Position numbers and translations under genes: made by a program. DNA of 64,000 bases from an uncultured Clostridia bacterium (GTDB taxonomy: Bacteria; Bacillota; Clostridia; Monoglobales; Monoglobaceae), in assembly GCA_934463175.1 (NCBI GenBank), contig CAKSIW010000004.1:1-64000 (forward strand). The letters run 5' to 3'. The notes beneath the pieces were generated by a model. The model did no database searches and had not been told where the DNA came from. It saw nothing but the letters and a program-made list of their open reading frames with translations. This document shows, piece by piece, positions 35,731 to 44,346 of the stretch (its first letter is position 1; each line of letters begins with the position of its first letter).

Positions 35731-36191
35731 ACAATGTTTTCTCCTTTCCCGTCGCTTGCGGTGTTTTTCAGATTTTCACGCATTTTGGAGGTGATTGCGA
35801 AAAACGCGTCAACCTCCGAATCCGAAAGCCCTGCAATCAGTCTGCGTTCAATGTTTTCAATTCCGCGGCGGATTCCCTCGTGAATCTGCTCCGCCTTCGG
35901 CGTCAGAGTGATTTTTTTCAGCCGCGCATCATGCTCCGCCTCGGTTCGCACAATCAGCCCGTTTTTCTCCATCAGCTTCAGAATCCCTGTTGCGGTGGAG
36001 CGGCGGATATTGAAACGGCTTTCAATGTCCTTCTGATATATATCATGGCTTGCTCCCTCGGAATGGAGATAACCGATCAGCCACCCGTGCATTCTTGTCA
36101 CGCCCTCGGTTGAGCTGTGACAGAAAATATACCGGTCAATCTCGTGTGAAAGGGTTTTTATCGTATGTCCGACCTCGTGTCCGCAGTCCAT
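35727..36191 (-). CDS. MarR family transcriptional repressor
   Basis: A 154-residue winged-helix regulator. The recognition helix region is FNIRRSTATGILKLMEKNGLI and the wing TEAEHDARLKKITLT. ATG 36191 has a full AAAGGAGG site. It is the first gene of an operon with the two ABC subunits, and a perfect palindrome covers its transcription start, so it most likely represses the operon until a drug-like ligand binds. Confidence 0.92.
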   Translation of the reverse strand: MDCGHEVGHTIKTLSHEIDRYIFCHSSTEGVTRMHGWLIGYLHSEGASHDIYQKDIESRFNIRRSTATGILKLMEKNGLIVRTEAEHDARLKKITLTPKAEQIHEGIRRGIENIERRLIAGLSDSEVDAFFAITSKMRENLKNTASDGKGENIV

Positions 36192-36267
36192 AATTAATAC
36201 CTCCTTTAATATATGTACGGACGGTTTGCGAATCGTCCGCATTTAAAAAATAATCCGGAAATAAAAC

Positions 36268-36332
36268 AGTTAGCAACCTAACAATTTTGTTAGGTTGCTA
36301 ACTATTATACTACCCGATTTTTAATTTGTCAA
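36268..36332 (-). promoter_or_regulatory. Consensus promoter with a 17-base-arm operator for the MarR-ABC operon
   Basis: On the minus strand TTGACA (36327-36332) and TATAAT (36304-36309) are separated by 17 bases, matching consensus at all 12 positions. Immediately downstream, a perfect inverted repeat with arms 36268-36284 and 36287-36303 (AGTTAGCAACCTAACAA and its complement) covers the start site, an ideal position for repression. Confidence 0.9.
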
Positions 36333-36345
36333 TACCCGAAAAGGA

Positions 36346-37188
36346 TTATTTTTCGTGATTTGCGCAGGAGCGGTTTTTGCGCATTTCGCCGGGTGAGACG
36401 CCGTATTTTGCCTTGAATGCGCGCAAAAAATTCGTAAGCGAGTTGAAGCCTGAGGCATAGCAGATTTCGGTTACGGTGAGGCTGCCCGAGAGCAAGAGCT
36501 TTTTTGAGTATTCAAGCTTCAGCGTGTTGAGATATTCCTTATAGGTTTTGCCTGTTGCCTCATGGAACAGACCGCTGAAATAGTTCTTGTTGAAGCCCGA
36601 GACCGCGGCAGCGGCAGCCATTGACGGGTTTTCGCGGAAGTGTCCGTGGACAAAGAGCAGACTGCGCCGCAGCTCCGCGCCGTCTCCGTGCGGCTCGCGA
36701 TCAACCTCAATGCTGCATTTTCTCAGAAACAGAATGAACAGGCATTCAAGCAGATTTTCAATATATACGCTTGAATATGCATCGCCGTGTTCAAATTCAT
36801 CAAGCATTCTTGAAATTATCGCGGCGGCACTCCGAAATTCGCTCTCTCTGAGGCGAAACAGCATATTGTGCTCAACGCTGAGGATTTTTTGCAGCAGAAC
36901 ATCGCTCATCAGCCCTTCGCTGAACATTATGTTGTATACCTCCGCGCCGTTTCCCGTGACACTGTGAAAATCGGTGGGATTGAGCAGATATATGTCGCCC
37001 TTTTCGAGGGAATATTCAACCCCGTTCAGCCGCTGTGTTGCATGACCGTTCAGAATAAGCTCAATTTCAAAGCAGTCGTGCCAGTGAAGCTCATAGTTTC
37101 CGAGGTGTTTTCTGCGCACAAGCAGGTTTTCGCGGCTGTTTTCAAAATCGCTGACCAGAAACCGTTTATATTCAAACCCGTTTTTCAT
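36346..37188 (-). CDS. AraC family transcriptional regulator
   Basis: A 280-residue regulator. The N-terminal cupin (~30-85, HWHDCFEIELILNGHATQRL, then NPTDFHSV) and the C-terminal double helix-turn-helix (~185-275, NPSMAAAAAVSGFNKNYFSGLF and TEICYASGFNSLTNFLRAF) are clear. It has the same length and layout as the AraC protein at 835-1677. It is divergent from a transaldolase-type aldolase gene with 158 bases between, so control of a pentose or fructose-6-phosphate branch is plausible but unproven. Confidence 0.88.
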   Translation of the reverse strand: MKNGFEYKRFLVSDFENSRENLLVRRKHLGNYELHWHDCFEIELILNGHATQRLNGVEYSLEKGDIYLLNPTDFHSVTGNGAEVYNIMFSEGLMSDVLLQKILSVEHNMLFRLRESEFRSAAAIISRMLDEFEHGDAYSSVYIENLLECLFILFLRKCSIEVDREPHGDGAELRRSLLFVHGHFRENPSMAAAAAVSGFNKNYFSGLFHEATGKTYKEYLNTLKLEYSKKLLLSGSLTVTEICYASGFNSLTNFLRAFKAKYGVSPGEMRKNRSCANHEK

Positions 37189-37212
37189 GCTCTGCGCCCT
37201 CCTTTTTCCTAA

Positions 37213-37241
37213 AGTATATTACATAATTCGTTCAATGTCAA
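37213..37241 (-). promoter_or_regulatory. Promoter of the second AraC gene
   Basis: On the minus strand: TTGACA (37236-37241), a 17-base spacer and TATACT (37213-37218). Confidence 0.75.
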
Positions 37242-37346
37242 ACCAAATCTGAAATTTTGCAATAAATGAGTGAATTTATATGTAGCGTGTGCGGCGATAA
37301 TGGAATAAAATGAAAGCATAGCAAAAACGAAAGGTGAGAGCTTCAT

Positions 37347-38000
37347 ATGAAAATATTTATTGATACAGCGAATACTGATGAAATCAGGAAAGCAAATGAC
37401 ATGGGTGTTATCTGCGGTGTTACCACAAACCCGACTCTGATTGCGAGAGAGGGTCGGGTTTTCACGGAAGTGGTGAAGGAGATAACCACAATTGTTGACG
37501 GACCGATCAGTGCCGAGGTTGTGAGCCTTGACACCGACGGAATGATTAAGGAAGCACTGGCTCTTTATGACACAATCGGCTGTGAAAACCTTGTGATCAA
37601 GATTCCGATGACTCCCGAGGGACTCGGAGCGGTGAAGGAGCTGAGCAAAAAGGGAATCAAGACAAATGTGACGCTGATTTTTTCAGCCGCACAGGCACTT
37701 TTGGCGGCAAGAGCAGGCGCGTCATATGTCAGCCCGTTCATCGGAAGACTTGACGACATCGGCGAGATGGGAACGGAGCTGATTGAGGAAATTGCGGAGA
37801 TTTTTGAGGTGCACGGAATTGAAACCGAGATAATCGCGGCGAGCATAAGAAACCCGATTCATGCAATTGACGCCGCAAAGGCGGGCGCGGACATCGCAAC
37901 CATACCGTATAAGGTCATCATGCAGATGACTCAGCACCCCCTCACAACCGCAGGAATTGAGAAGTTCCTGAAGGACTGGGAAGGCGTTTCTGCAAAATAA
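37347..38000 (+). CDS. Transaldolase/fructose-6-phosphate aldolase
   Basis: A short transaldolase-family barrel of 217 residues, the size of microbial TalC/Fsa enzymes. It has the start [20 protein letters not shown], then [13 protein letters not shown], the Schiff-base lysine in [12 protein letters not shown], and the [11 protein letters not shown] strand. These proteins transfer or release dihydroxyacetone units between sugar phosphates; sequence alone does not separate transaldolase from aldolase activity. GAAAGGTGAG precedes the ATG. Confidence 0.9.
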   Translation: MKIFIDTANTDEIRKANDMGVICGVTTNPTLIAREGRVFTEVVKEITTIVDGPISAEVVSLDTDGMIKEALALYDTIGCENLVIKIPMTPEGLGAVKELSKKGIKTNVTLIFSAAQALLAARAGASYVSPFIGRLDDIGEMGTELIEEIAEIFEVHGIETEIIAASIRNPIHAIDAAKAGADIATIPYKVIMQMTQHPLTTAGIEKFLKDWEGVSAK

Positions 38001-38031
38001 CAGGTCTTATGAAAAAAGGTGTTTGAGAAAG

Positions 38032-38062
38032 AAAAAGGCGCGGCATTCAGACCGCGCCTTTT
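38032..38062. terminator. Bidirectional terminator
   Basis: AAAAAGGCGCGG (38032-38043) pairs with CCGCGCCTTTT (38052-38062), with flanking A and T runs, between convergent genes. Confidence 0.88.
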
Positions 38063-38067
38063 GGGTT

Positions 38068-38694
38068 TTATTTCATGTTTTTTGCCTTTTTCATGACATA
38101 TTCATAAAGAATGTCAACACACTCATCTGAGGAGAGCGAGCCAGTGTCGAGGCACAGGTTATAGTTGTTCACATCGCCCCATGTGTTGTTTGTGTAGAAG
38201 TTATAATAGTTTGAGCGGCGTTTGTCGGCTTTGTTGATTGCGGCATATGCCTCTTTCTCGCTCATACCGTTTCGCTGCATGAGCGTTGCCGCGCGCACAT
38301 CGGTATCCGCGTATAAAAACAGCTTGATGAGGTTCGGATCATTGCGCAGAATATAGTCCGCACACCTTCCGACAATTATGCATGAGCCTTCGTCTGCAAT
38401 TTTTTTGATTATATCAGACTGAAGTTTGAAAATGTTGTCGCCGTTTAAAACGTCGTTATATTGATAATAAAGCCCCTTGCCCGACTGAACGCCCATAACG
38501 AGAGCATAGAGCAGGCTGTTTGTCGGCTTTTCGTCGATTCCTTCAAACAGGTTTTCACTCAGACCGCTTTCCTTTGCCGCTTTGGCAATGAGGTCCTTGT
38601 CGTAGAATTTGCAGTTCAGCTTGTCTGCAAGAGCCTTTCCGATCAGTTTTCCGTTCGAGCCAAGCTGACGGCCCAGGGTGATTATTGTTTTCAT
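38068..38694 (-). CDS. Cytidylate kinase-like protein
   Basis: A 208-residue P-loop protein of the cytidylate kinase-like (AAA_26) family. It has the P-loop variant GRQLGSNGKLIGKALADKL, then FYDKDLIAKAAKESGLSE, the CIIVGRCADYIL strand, and the lid-type RRSNYYNFYTNNTWGD region. True CMP kinases are encoded by cmk elsewhere in most Bacillota, and members of this paralogous group have no firmly known substrate. Confidence 0.82.
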   Translation of the reverse strand: MKTIITLGRQLGSNGKLIGKALADKLNCKFYDKDLIAKAAKESGLSENLFEGIDEKPTNSLLYALVMGVQSGKGLYYQYNDVLNGDNIFKLQSDIIKKIADEGSCIIVGRCADYILRNDPNLIKLFLYADTDVRAATLMQRNGMSEKEAYAAINKADKRRSNYYNFYTNNTWGDVNNYNLCLDTGSLSSDECVDILYEYVMKKAKNMK

Positions 38695-38795
38695 AGATTT
38701 TAAATCCTTTCCTCTGCAATCACAGAATTATTCACGGCATTTCCGTCTTTTCAAACAGTATAACACATAAAAAAGCTTTTTAAAAGACAAAAAAC

Positions 38796-39755
38796 CTAAT
38801 TTTTTACAATTTGTATGTTTGTATAATAATGAGAGAGAATTTCTGTGTATTTTTTCCCATTCCTCGCCATGCTGTTTGCGCCGTATTGGCTCATTCCGAC
38901 CCCGTGACCGCTTCCTCTGACCGAAAATGTCACGCCGCCGTCCGTGCGGCTGAGAGTGAAGTTTGCGGATTTCAGCCCGAACATACGGCGGATTTCGGTG
39001 CCGCGGAAGCTTTTCCCCCCGATTGTCATTTCGCGGACACTGCCGCCCTCGGTTCGTGACGGCTCGCCGATTGAGGGGAAGCCGCCCGAGATGTCGGCAC
39101 CGTTTGCTGCAAGAATTGAGCAGAACTCGTCATTTGTGAAATGCGCTTCGGAATAAAGCCGTTCCTCATCGGCGTCTCCCTCGCTCGGAACGGATTTAAG
39201 ATACGGGCGGCTGCCGCCCCAGACATCTTCGGCATTTTCGGTTCTGCCGCCGCTGCCTGCAAAGAAGAATGCCTCAACGACCTCGCCGTCCGACACCATA
39301 TATTCGCCTCGTGTCTCTTCAATTGCGGCTTTGAGCCTTGCAAGATTTTCCGCCCCCTGCTGCCTTTCCGTCTCATCTGCGGAAATCCATGCTTCGCAGC
39401 AGGCAGGGTCGCAGCAGATGTCGGCGTCCGAGTGCGACGGAGTTTTTTTCTTCATTTTGCACAGTGTATAGCTCCGCGCCGCAACCGCCTGTGCCTTCAG
39501 GGCCTCCTTTTCAAATGAGGCGGGCATTTCGGCGGCAAGCACGCCGAGAAGATAGGCTTCTGTGTCCTCGGTGCGGATTTCGCCGCTTTTCGTGTCCAGC
39601 ACCGAGATTTGCCTCGGCTCGGCTGAGCTTTGCGTGCGCGGTGCAAAGACCTCGGCGGCTGCATCTCCGCGCACACGGCAGAAGCCGACTGCGGACGGTA
39701 TAAGAAATGCCGATAAAATCAGCAGGGGATATGCCGGAAATTTTGTTTTTCTCAT
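38796..39755 (-). CDS. spoIID: SpoIID/LytB domain protein, probable stage II sporulation protein D
   Basis: SpoIID is the lytic transglycosylase that acts with SpoIIP at the engulfing septum. The ~319-residue protein has one N-terminal membrane segment (YPLLILSAFLIPSAVGF), the domain start LGVLAAEMPASFEKEALKAQ and AVAARSYTLC, a central Cys-containing stretch, and the C-terminal SGHGVGMSQYGANSMA. ATG 39755 is used; the frame opens slightly further upstream. It stands alone and is divergent from the rpsF operon. Confidence 0.9.
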   Translation of the reverse strand: MRKTKFPAYPLLILSAFLIPSAVGFCRVRGDAAAEVFAPRTQSSAEPRQISVLDTKSGEIRTEDTEAYLLGVLAAEMPASFEKEALKAQAVAARSYTLCKMKKKTPSHSDADICCDPACCEAWISADETERQQGAENLARLKAAIEETRGEYMVSDGEVVEAFFFAGSGGRTENAEDVWGGSRPYLKSVPSEGDADEERLYSEAHFTNDEFCSILAANGADISGGFPSIGEPSRTEGGSVREMTIGGKSFRGTEIRRMFGLKSANFTLSRTDGGVTFSVRGSGHGVGMSQYGANSMARNGKKYTEILSHYYTNIQIVKN

Positions 39756-39840
39756 GAGAATCAACGTTCCTTTCGGTGTCTCAGGAGTCGGACACAATGG
39801 TATCTTATTTGAAATATATTACAAAAAATTCTAAATATGC

Positions 39841-39869
39841 TTGACATTTGGCGAAAAGTGTAATATAAT
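39841..39869 (+). promoter_or_regulatory. Consensus promoter of the rpsF-ssb-rpsR operon
   Basis: TTGACA (39841-39846), 17 bases, then TATAAT (39864-39869): a full consensus match. Confidence 0.88.
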
Positions 39870-39875
39870 TTATAA

Positions 39876-39975
39876 GTTATATTATGAAGGTATGTGTTCA
39901 TATGCCCGAATAATTGCAAATATCCTTACTCCCGACAGGGATTGGGAGTCAAAAGTCCATAAGGAGGTGAAAAGA
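39876..39975 (+). promoter_or_regulatory. Probable S6-S18 ribosomal protein leader
   Basis: The ~100-base leader contains an ACTCCC/GGGAGT hairpin (near 39929-39950) and a CCCGA motif on each side of A/U-rich segments. S6-S18 binding leaders with a conserved CCG element precede rpsF in many Bacillota, and the operon here encodes both proteins. Identification is by position and motif only. Confidence 0.4.
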
Positions 39976-40275
39976 ATGGTTGAAGTTATTAACAAGTATG
40001 AAACACTGTTTGTTATCGACGCGTCAAAGACCGAGGAGGAAACGGTTGCCCTGGTTGATAAGTTCAAATCATTGATTGAGAAAAGCGGAACGATTGAAAG
40101 CGTTGACGAATGGGGACGCAGAAGATTGGCTTATCCGATCAACGATATGGCAGAGGGCTACTATGTTCTGATTAACTTTTCTGCAAAGGCGGATTTCCCG
40201 TCTGAGCTGGAGCGTGTTTTCGGTATCACTGACGGCATACTCAGAAGCATGGTAATCAAGAAGGACGAAAAATAA
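39976..40275 (+). CDS. rpsF: 30S ribosomal protein S6
   Basis: A 99-residue protein of usual length. It starts VINKYETLFVIDASKTEEET and has EWGRRRLAYPINDMAEGYYVLINF, the S18-binding face. ATG 39976 follows AAGGAGGTG. The frame is open 135 bases upstream, but that part is the leader. First gene of the rpsF-ssb-rpsR operon. Confidence 0.96.
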   Translation: MVEVINKYETLFVIDASKTEEETVALVDKFKSLIEKSGTIESVDEWGRRRLAYPINDMAEGYYVLINFSAKADFPSELERVFGITDGILRSMVIKKDEK

Positions 40276-40314
40276 TCCGAAAAATGCCTCAGGGCATGGA
40301 AAGCGAGGCTATCT

Positions 40315-40755
40315 ATGATTAACAAAGCGATTTTAATGGGCAGACTCACGCGTGACCCTGAGCTTCGGCACACGGGCAGCGGAACCCCCGTTTGCAGCTT
40401 TTCGATTGCGATTGACAACGGCTACGGCGACAACCGCAGCACGGATTTCATAAACTGTGTTGCGTGGAACAAAACCGCGGAATTTGTCGAGAAGTATTTC
40501 ACAAAGGGCAGAATGATCATTGTCATCGGCAGAATCCAGACCCGCACATGGGAAGGAAACGACGGCAAGAAGAATTATGTCACTGAGGTTGTGGCAAGTG
40601 AGGTTTCGTTCGGCGAGAGCAAGAAGAGTGCCGAGGAAGGCGGCTATTCCGCAGCGCCGCGCACGGGCAGTGCAGGTCAGATACCCGAAATGCCTGCGGA
40701 GACAGCGGACGATGATTTCGTTGCGCTGGAAACCAATGATGATTTGCCGTTCTGA
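40315..40755 (+). CDS. ssb: Single-stranded DNA-binding protein
   Basis: A 146-residue SSB. It has an OB fold at ~1-105 (MINKAILMGRLTRDPELRHTG, FINCVAWNKTAEFVEKYF), a flexible Gly/Ala-rich linker, and the acidic tip DDLPF that recruits replication and repair partners. It is the middle gene of the classic S6-SSB-S18 operon. Confidence 0.97.
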   Translation: MINKAILMGRLTRDPELRHTGSGTPVCSFSIAIDNGYGDNRSTDFINCVAWNKTAEFVEKYFTKGRMIIVIGRIQTRTWEGNDGKKNYVTEVVASEVSFGESKKSAEEGGYSAAPRTGSAGQIPEMPAETADDDFVALETNDDLPF

Positions 40756-40808
40756 TGTTCGGACGGCTTTCGGTCAAATAAAATTTTGACGGATAGGAGG
40801 AGAAAATT

Positions 40809-41057
40809 ATGGCTGAAAAGGAAAGAAACGATAAGGTCAGAGCAAGAAGACCCAAGAGAAAAGCTTGTGCTTTCTGTGTTGATAAGGTTGACTTCATTGA
40901 CTACAAGGACGTTGCTAAGCTCAGAAGATATATAACCGAGAGAGCAAAGATTCTTCCGAGAAGAATCAGCGGCTGCTGCGCAAAGCACCAGAGGGAGCTC
41001 ACGGTTTCGATAAAGAGAGCAAGATATATGGCACTTCTGCCGTATACTGCGGATTAA
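40809..41057 (+). CDS. rpsR: 30S ribosomal protein S18
   Basis: An 82-residue basic protein. It keeps a cysteine-bearing N-terminal motif ([10 protein letters not shown]) and [11 protein letters not shown], which fits a zinc-binding C+ version of S18. GGATAGGAGGAG precedes the ATG. Confidence 0.96.
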   Translation: MAEKERNDKVRARRPKRKACAFCVDKVDFIDYKDVAKLRRYITERAKILPRRISGCCAKHQRELTVSIKRARYMALLPYTAD

Positions 41058-41075
41058 TCCGTAACTGAGACAGAT

Positions 41076-41108
41076 AAAACCCCCGAGGCATTTTGCCCCG
41101 GGGGTTTT
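41076..41108. terminator. Bidirectional terminator after rpsR
   Basis: AAAACCCCCG (41076-41085) pairs with CGGGGGTTTT (41099-41108), with GGCA and TGCC extending the stem. Confidence 0.9.
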
Positions 41109-41157
41109 GCGGTTTTTCGGACAATTTCCGGATTGCTTCCGAACAAATTAAGACCTT

Positions 41158-41874
41158 CTATTTTTTTCTCAGAATAATCGCGATGAAGTTAAGATATTTT
41201 CCGCCGCCTGCCTCCATGGATTTGCGGTCGCCGATTGCATATTCATTATCCTGTGCCAGCCAGTCCGCCCACACCTCGTCGTTGCTTTCCATTTCCGCAA
41301 CGCTGATGACCTCGGCGCCGCGGCATTTGCCGACAATGCGCGACCAATATGAGGTGTCATGCATATATTCAAGCTGCTCGGGTGTCCACGAAAGCAAAAG
41401 CTCCTTCGGCAGATTGCTGTGGCAGTCGTGCTTCATGCCGGGAATTGCGATGTAGACATAACCGCCGCTTTTCACGAACGGCAAAAGCTTTTCATCAAGA
41501 TAAGCTTCGTCGCGTCCGAAATAGTTGTAGGAATCCGTGCTGACAACCGCGTCAAAAAAGTCCTTCTCAAAGGGCAGAGCCGTCGCATCTGCCTTCACGG
41601 GAATAATCCTGTCACGGCTCAGACCCATTTCATCAAAGAACCGCCTGTTTTCCTCGGGGTCGCTCCACAAATCAGCCGCATATACCGTGAAACCGTATTC
41701 CTTTGCCAGAAATACGCTTGTCAAGCCCTGACCGCTGCCCAAATCACAGACAACCGCGCCCTTTGGAATTTTGCAGTCCATCAGCAGCTCCTCTTCAAGC
41801 TTGACGGGGTTCGGACCCATGATTTTTGCCTGAAGCTCGGGTGTGTTATATTTTTCGCTTTTTATATATTTCAT
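41158..41874 (-). CDS. Class I SAM-dependent methyltransferase
   Basis: A ~238-residue enzyme with SAM motif I VCDLGSGQGLTSVFLA, the acidic second strand YAADLW, and motif IV region FDAVVSTDSYNYFG. The substrate is unknown; the fold resembles small-molecule methyltransferases. Its start lies inside the end of the TetR gene (TGAAAATG), so the two genes are coupled. The regulator probably responds to a compound that this enzyme modifies, which is inference from context. Confidence 0.83.
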   Translation of the reverse strand: MKYIKSEKYNTPELQAKIMGPNPVKLEEELLMDCKIPKGAVVCDLGSGQGLTSVFLAKEYGFTVYAADLWSDPEENRRFFDEMGLSRDRIIPVKADATALPFEKDFFDAVVSTDSYNYFGRDEAYLDEKLLPFVKSGGYVYIAIPGMKHDCHSNLPKELLLSWTPEQLEYMHDTSYWSRIVGKCRGAEVISVAEMESNDEVWADWLAQDNEYAIGDRKSMEAGGGKYLNFIAIILRKK

Positions 41875-41876
41875 TT

Positions 41877-42491
41877 TCAATTCCTCCTGTTTTCTTTCAT
41901 AAATTTTTCAATATGTCTTTTCAGCAGTGCTTCAATTCCTGCCTTATCCTCCGATAGGTCGGACAGGCTTATTAAAAGATAAAGCGGTGCATAAAATTCT
42001 GCGGCAAGCAAATGAGGGTCGGACTCCTTCATTTCTCCGCGCTCTGTCATTTTCCGAAAAATATTTTCCGTATATTCAATCGGACCTTCAACAATACAGC
42101 TGCGATACAGCTTTGCCATTTCTGCGTCTCTGTATTGCTCAAGGGTCAGCATACGGCGGAAATCGGACGCAAAGCCGTCCTCTGTCCAAAATTCAAGCTG
42201 TGCAAGCGCAAAGGCTGAAAGGCTGTCCGCACTTGTATTCTCATATGCCGCGGCATCGTTTTCAAAGCTATTCTCAGGCACGCCGAACTCGTTTGCTCTT
42301 TCGGCGTCAAGCCGATACATTTTCTCAACAATGCTGTCAAAAATGTCACGCTTGCTTTTGTAGTGCTTATAAAGCGCCCCCTTTGTCATGCCGAGTGCTT
42401 CCGAAATTGCACTCACCGAAACAGCCTCAAAGCCGTCACGCGCAAACAGCCTCAAAGCCGCATTCAAAATCCGTTCCTTTGTATCCGACAT
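41877..42491 (-). CDS. TetR family transcriptional repressor
   Basis: A ~204-residue regulator. The N-terminal helix-turn-helix is ERILNAALRLFARDGFEAVS with VSAISEALGMTKGALYKHYKSK. The C-terminal ligand domain is unassigned. ATG 42491 follows GGAGG. Two operator-like palindromes overlap its promoter, which implies autoregulation of the regulator-methyltransferase pair. Confidence 0.9.
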   Translation of the reverse strand: MSDTKERILNAALRLFARDGFEAVSVSAISEALGMTKGALYKHYKSKRDIFDSIVEKMYRLDAERANEFGVPENSFENDAAAYENTSADSLSAFALAQLEFWTEDGFASDFRRMLTLEQYRDAEMAKLYRSCIVEGPIEYTENIFRKMTERGEMKESDPHLLAAEFYAPLYLLISLSDLSEDKAGIEALLKRHIEKFMKENRRN

Positions 42492-42513
42492 CAAACAACC
42501 TCCAAAATAAAAA

Positions 42514-42562
42514 GTGAACGACCGTTCACCAATATTATAGTAAACGTTCGTTCACTTGTCAA
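42514..42562 (-). promoter_or_regulatory. Consensus promoter with two TetR-type operators
   Basis: On the minus strand TTGACA (42557-42562) and TATAAT (42534-42539) are 17 bases apart. One operator, GTGAACG-AC-CGTTCAC (42514-42529), lies over the start region. A second, imperfect copy, GTAAACG-TT-CGTTCAC (42540-42555), fills the spacer. Both share the half-site CGTTCAC. Confidence 0.85.
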
Positions 42563-42580
42563 GTGTTTTTTTCAAAAATT

Positions 42581-42898
42581 TTATTTTTTCTTACTTTTTG
42601 GCTCAGTCAGCTCATCAAAGCTTGCCTCAAAAAGCTCGGTCAAAAAACCGCGGTCATCGGTGTTTTCGACGAGAAGCATGTCCTTTGCGCCGTCATACGG
42701 CGGTTCAAGGCTTGCGCTCGGAAGAAGAGCGCGTGCGGACGGCACGGGCTTCATCAAAAAGCGGTTGTCGCACAGATATGCGGCGATTCGTCCGCGGTAG
42801 TAAATGATATATTCGCCCATCATCTGCCTGTGTGTGATTCCGTCAAGCTGAGAGAGCTGTTCAAGAATAAATTCAAGATATTCCTTGCTTGTTGCCAT
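42581..42898 (-). CDS. TfoX N-terminal domain protein
   Basis: A 105-residue protein covering only the TfoX/Sxy N-terminal domain (LEFILEQLSQL, then THRQMMGEYIIYYRGRIAAYL and NRFLMKPVPSARALLP). In gamma-proteobacteria the two-domain form activates competence. Stand-alone N-terminal domains in Bacillota have no established role. Its own ATG has AGGTGTC upstream; no partner gene is evident. Confidence 0.82.
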   Translation of the reverse strand: MATSKEYLEFILEQLSQLDGITHRQMMGEYIIYYRGRIAAYLCDNRFLMKPVPSARALLPSASLEPPYDGAKDMLLVENTDDRGFLTELFEASFDELTEPKSKKK

Positions 42899-42973
42899 TT
42901 GACACCTCCGATAAGGATTAATAAAACAACTGCCGCAAGGCTTGAATTTCCCTGCGGCAGAATGGATTTAATG

Positions 42974-44155
42974 TTAAATTCCTGCGGCGTCTCTGAGAAG
43001 CTCCGCCTTGTCGGTTCTTTCCCATGGAAGCTCAATGTCATCGCGTCCGAAGTGACCGTATGCCGCCGTCTGCTTGTATATCGGGCGTCTCAGGTCAAGC
43101 ATTCTGATGATTCCGTCGGGGCGCAGGTCAAAGTTTTCCGAAACAAGCGCCGCAATTTGTTCTTCACTGATTTTGCCCGTTCCGAAGGTGTCAACGCGGA
43201 GCGACACCGGCTCGGCAACGCCGATTGCATAGGCAAGCTGAACCTCGCATGCGTGCGCAAGACCTGCCGCAACAATATTTTTCGCCACATATCTCGCGGC
43301 ATATGCGGCACTTCTGTCAACCTTTGTCGGGTCCTTGCCCGAAAACGCACCGCCGCCGTGGCGTGCATAGCCGCCATAGGTGTCAACAATAATTTTTCTT
43401 CCCGTGTGACCCGAATCGCCCTGAGGTCCGCCGATGACAAACCTTCCTGTCGGGTTGATGAATATTTTTGTTTCACTGTCCATCAGCTCGGGCGGAACTG
43501 TTGCGCGGATAACATTTTTTTCAATCTCTTTGCGCAGAAAGCCCATTTCGACATTGTCATCATGCTGGCTTGAAACAACAACCGTGTCGATTCGTTTCAC
43601 CTTTCCGTCACCGTCATATTCCACAGTGACCTGAGTCTTTCCGTCAGGACGGAGATATGGCATGAGGCGTGATTTTCTGACCTCTGTGAGACGGCGCGCC
43701 ATCTTGTGCGCAAGGTATATTGCCATGGGCATATATGTGTCGGTTTCGTCACATGCATATCCGAACATCATGCCCTGATCGCCTGCGCCGAGACCCTCGC
43801 TGCCGTCGCTTTTAAATTCGAGAGCGCGGTCAACGCCCATTGCAATGTCGCCCGATTGCTCGTCAATTGCGCAGATAACGCCGCAGGTGTCGCAGTCAAA
43901 GCCATATTTTGCTCTGTCATAGCCGACACCGCGAACCGTTTCGCGGACAATCTTTTTTATATCAACATATGAAGTTGTGCTGATTTCTCCGACCACAACC
44001 ACGAGACCGGTTGTGACCGTGACCTCGCACGCAACACGCGCCGCAGGGTCTTCTGCAAGAATCGCGTCAAGAATCGCGTCTGAAATTAAATCCGAAATTT
44101 TGTCGGGGTGTCCCTCTGTGACAGATTCCGACGTGAACAGCTTTTTGTAGCTCAT
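42974..44155 (-). CDS. metK: S-adenosylmethionine synthetase
   Basis: A 393-residue enzyme making SAM from methionine and ATP. It has [16 protein letters not shown] with the ATP-binding His, DQGMMFGYA (hexapeptide region), the P-loop-like [20 protein letters not shown], and the [16 protein letters not shown] C-terminus. The leader is ~50 bases and shows no SAM riboswitch. A convergent hairpin at ~42931-42958 (CTGCCGCA/TGCGGCAG) is a likely terminator. Confidence 0.97.
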   Translation of the reverse strand: MSYKKLFTSESVTEGHPDKISDLISDAILDAILAEDPAARVACEVTVTTGLVVVVGEISTTSYVDIKKIVRETVRGVGYDRAKYGFDCDTCGVICAIDEQSGDIAMGVDRALEFKSDGSEGLGAGDQGMMFGYACDETDTYMPMAIYLAHKMARRLTEVRKSRLMPYLRPDGKTQVTVEYDGDGKVKRIDTVVVSSQHDDNVEMGFLRKEIEKNVIRATVPPELMDSETKIFINPTGRFVIGGPQGDSGHTGRKIIVDTYGGYARHGGGAFSGKDPTKVDRSAAYAARYVAKNIVAAGLAHACEVQLAYAIGVAEPVSLRVDTFGTGKISEEQIAALVSENFDLRPDGIIRMLDLRRPIYKQTAAYGHFGRDDIELPWERTDKAELLRDAAGI

Positions 44156-44212
44156 TGGATTTCCTCCTGTCTGTGCCCTTTTTCATTTGTATAGATGTCA
44201 GGCAATACTTTG

Positions 44213-44241
44213 ATTATACTATTATTTTTCGTTTATGTCAA
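44213..44241 (-). promoter_or_regulatory. Consensus promoter of metK
   Basis: On the minus strand: TTGACA (44236-44241), 17 bases, then TATAAT (44213-44218). Confidence 0.88.
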
Positions 44242-44346
44242 CCGTATTTCCATTATTTTTCTGAGGCGCACGGGAGACAAGCACGATATGCCTTGCAATT
44301 AAAGAATCACCGTCTTTTTAAGCCGTTGTCCTTGCAGAACCGGAAC

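Noticed and set aside
42563..43573. A 336-codon plus-strand open frame over the TfoX and metK genes
   Set aside because: It is antisense to two recognised genes and shows no domain.
44156..44260. SAM riboswitch before metK
   Set aside because: The leader from the predicted start is only about 50 bases and I see no SAM-I type motifs.
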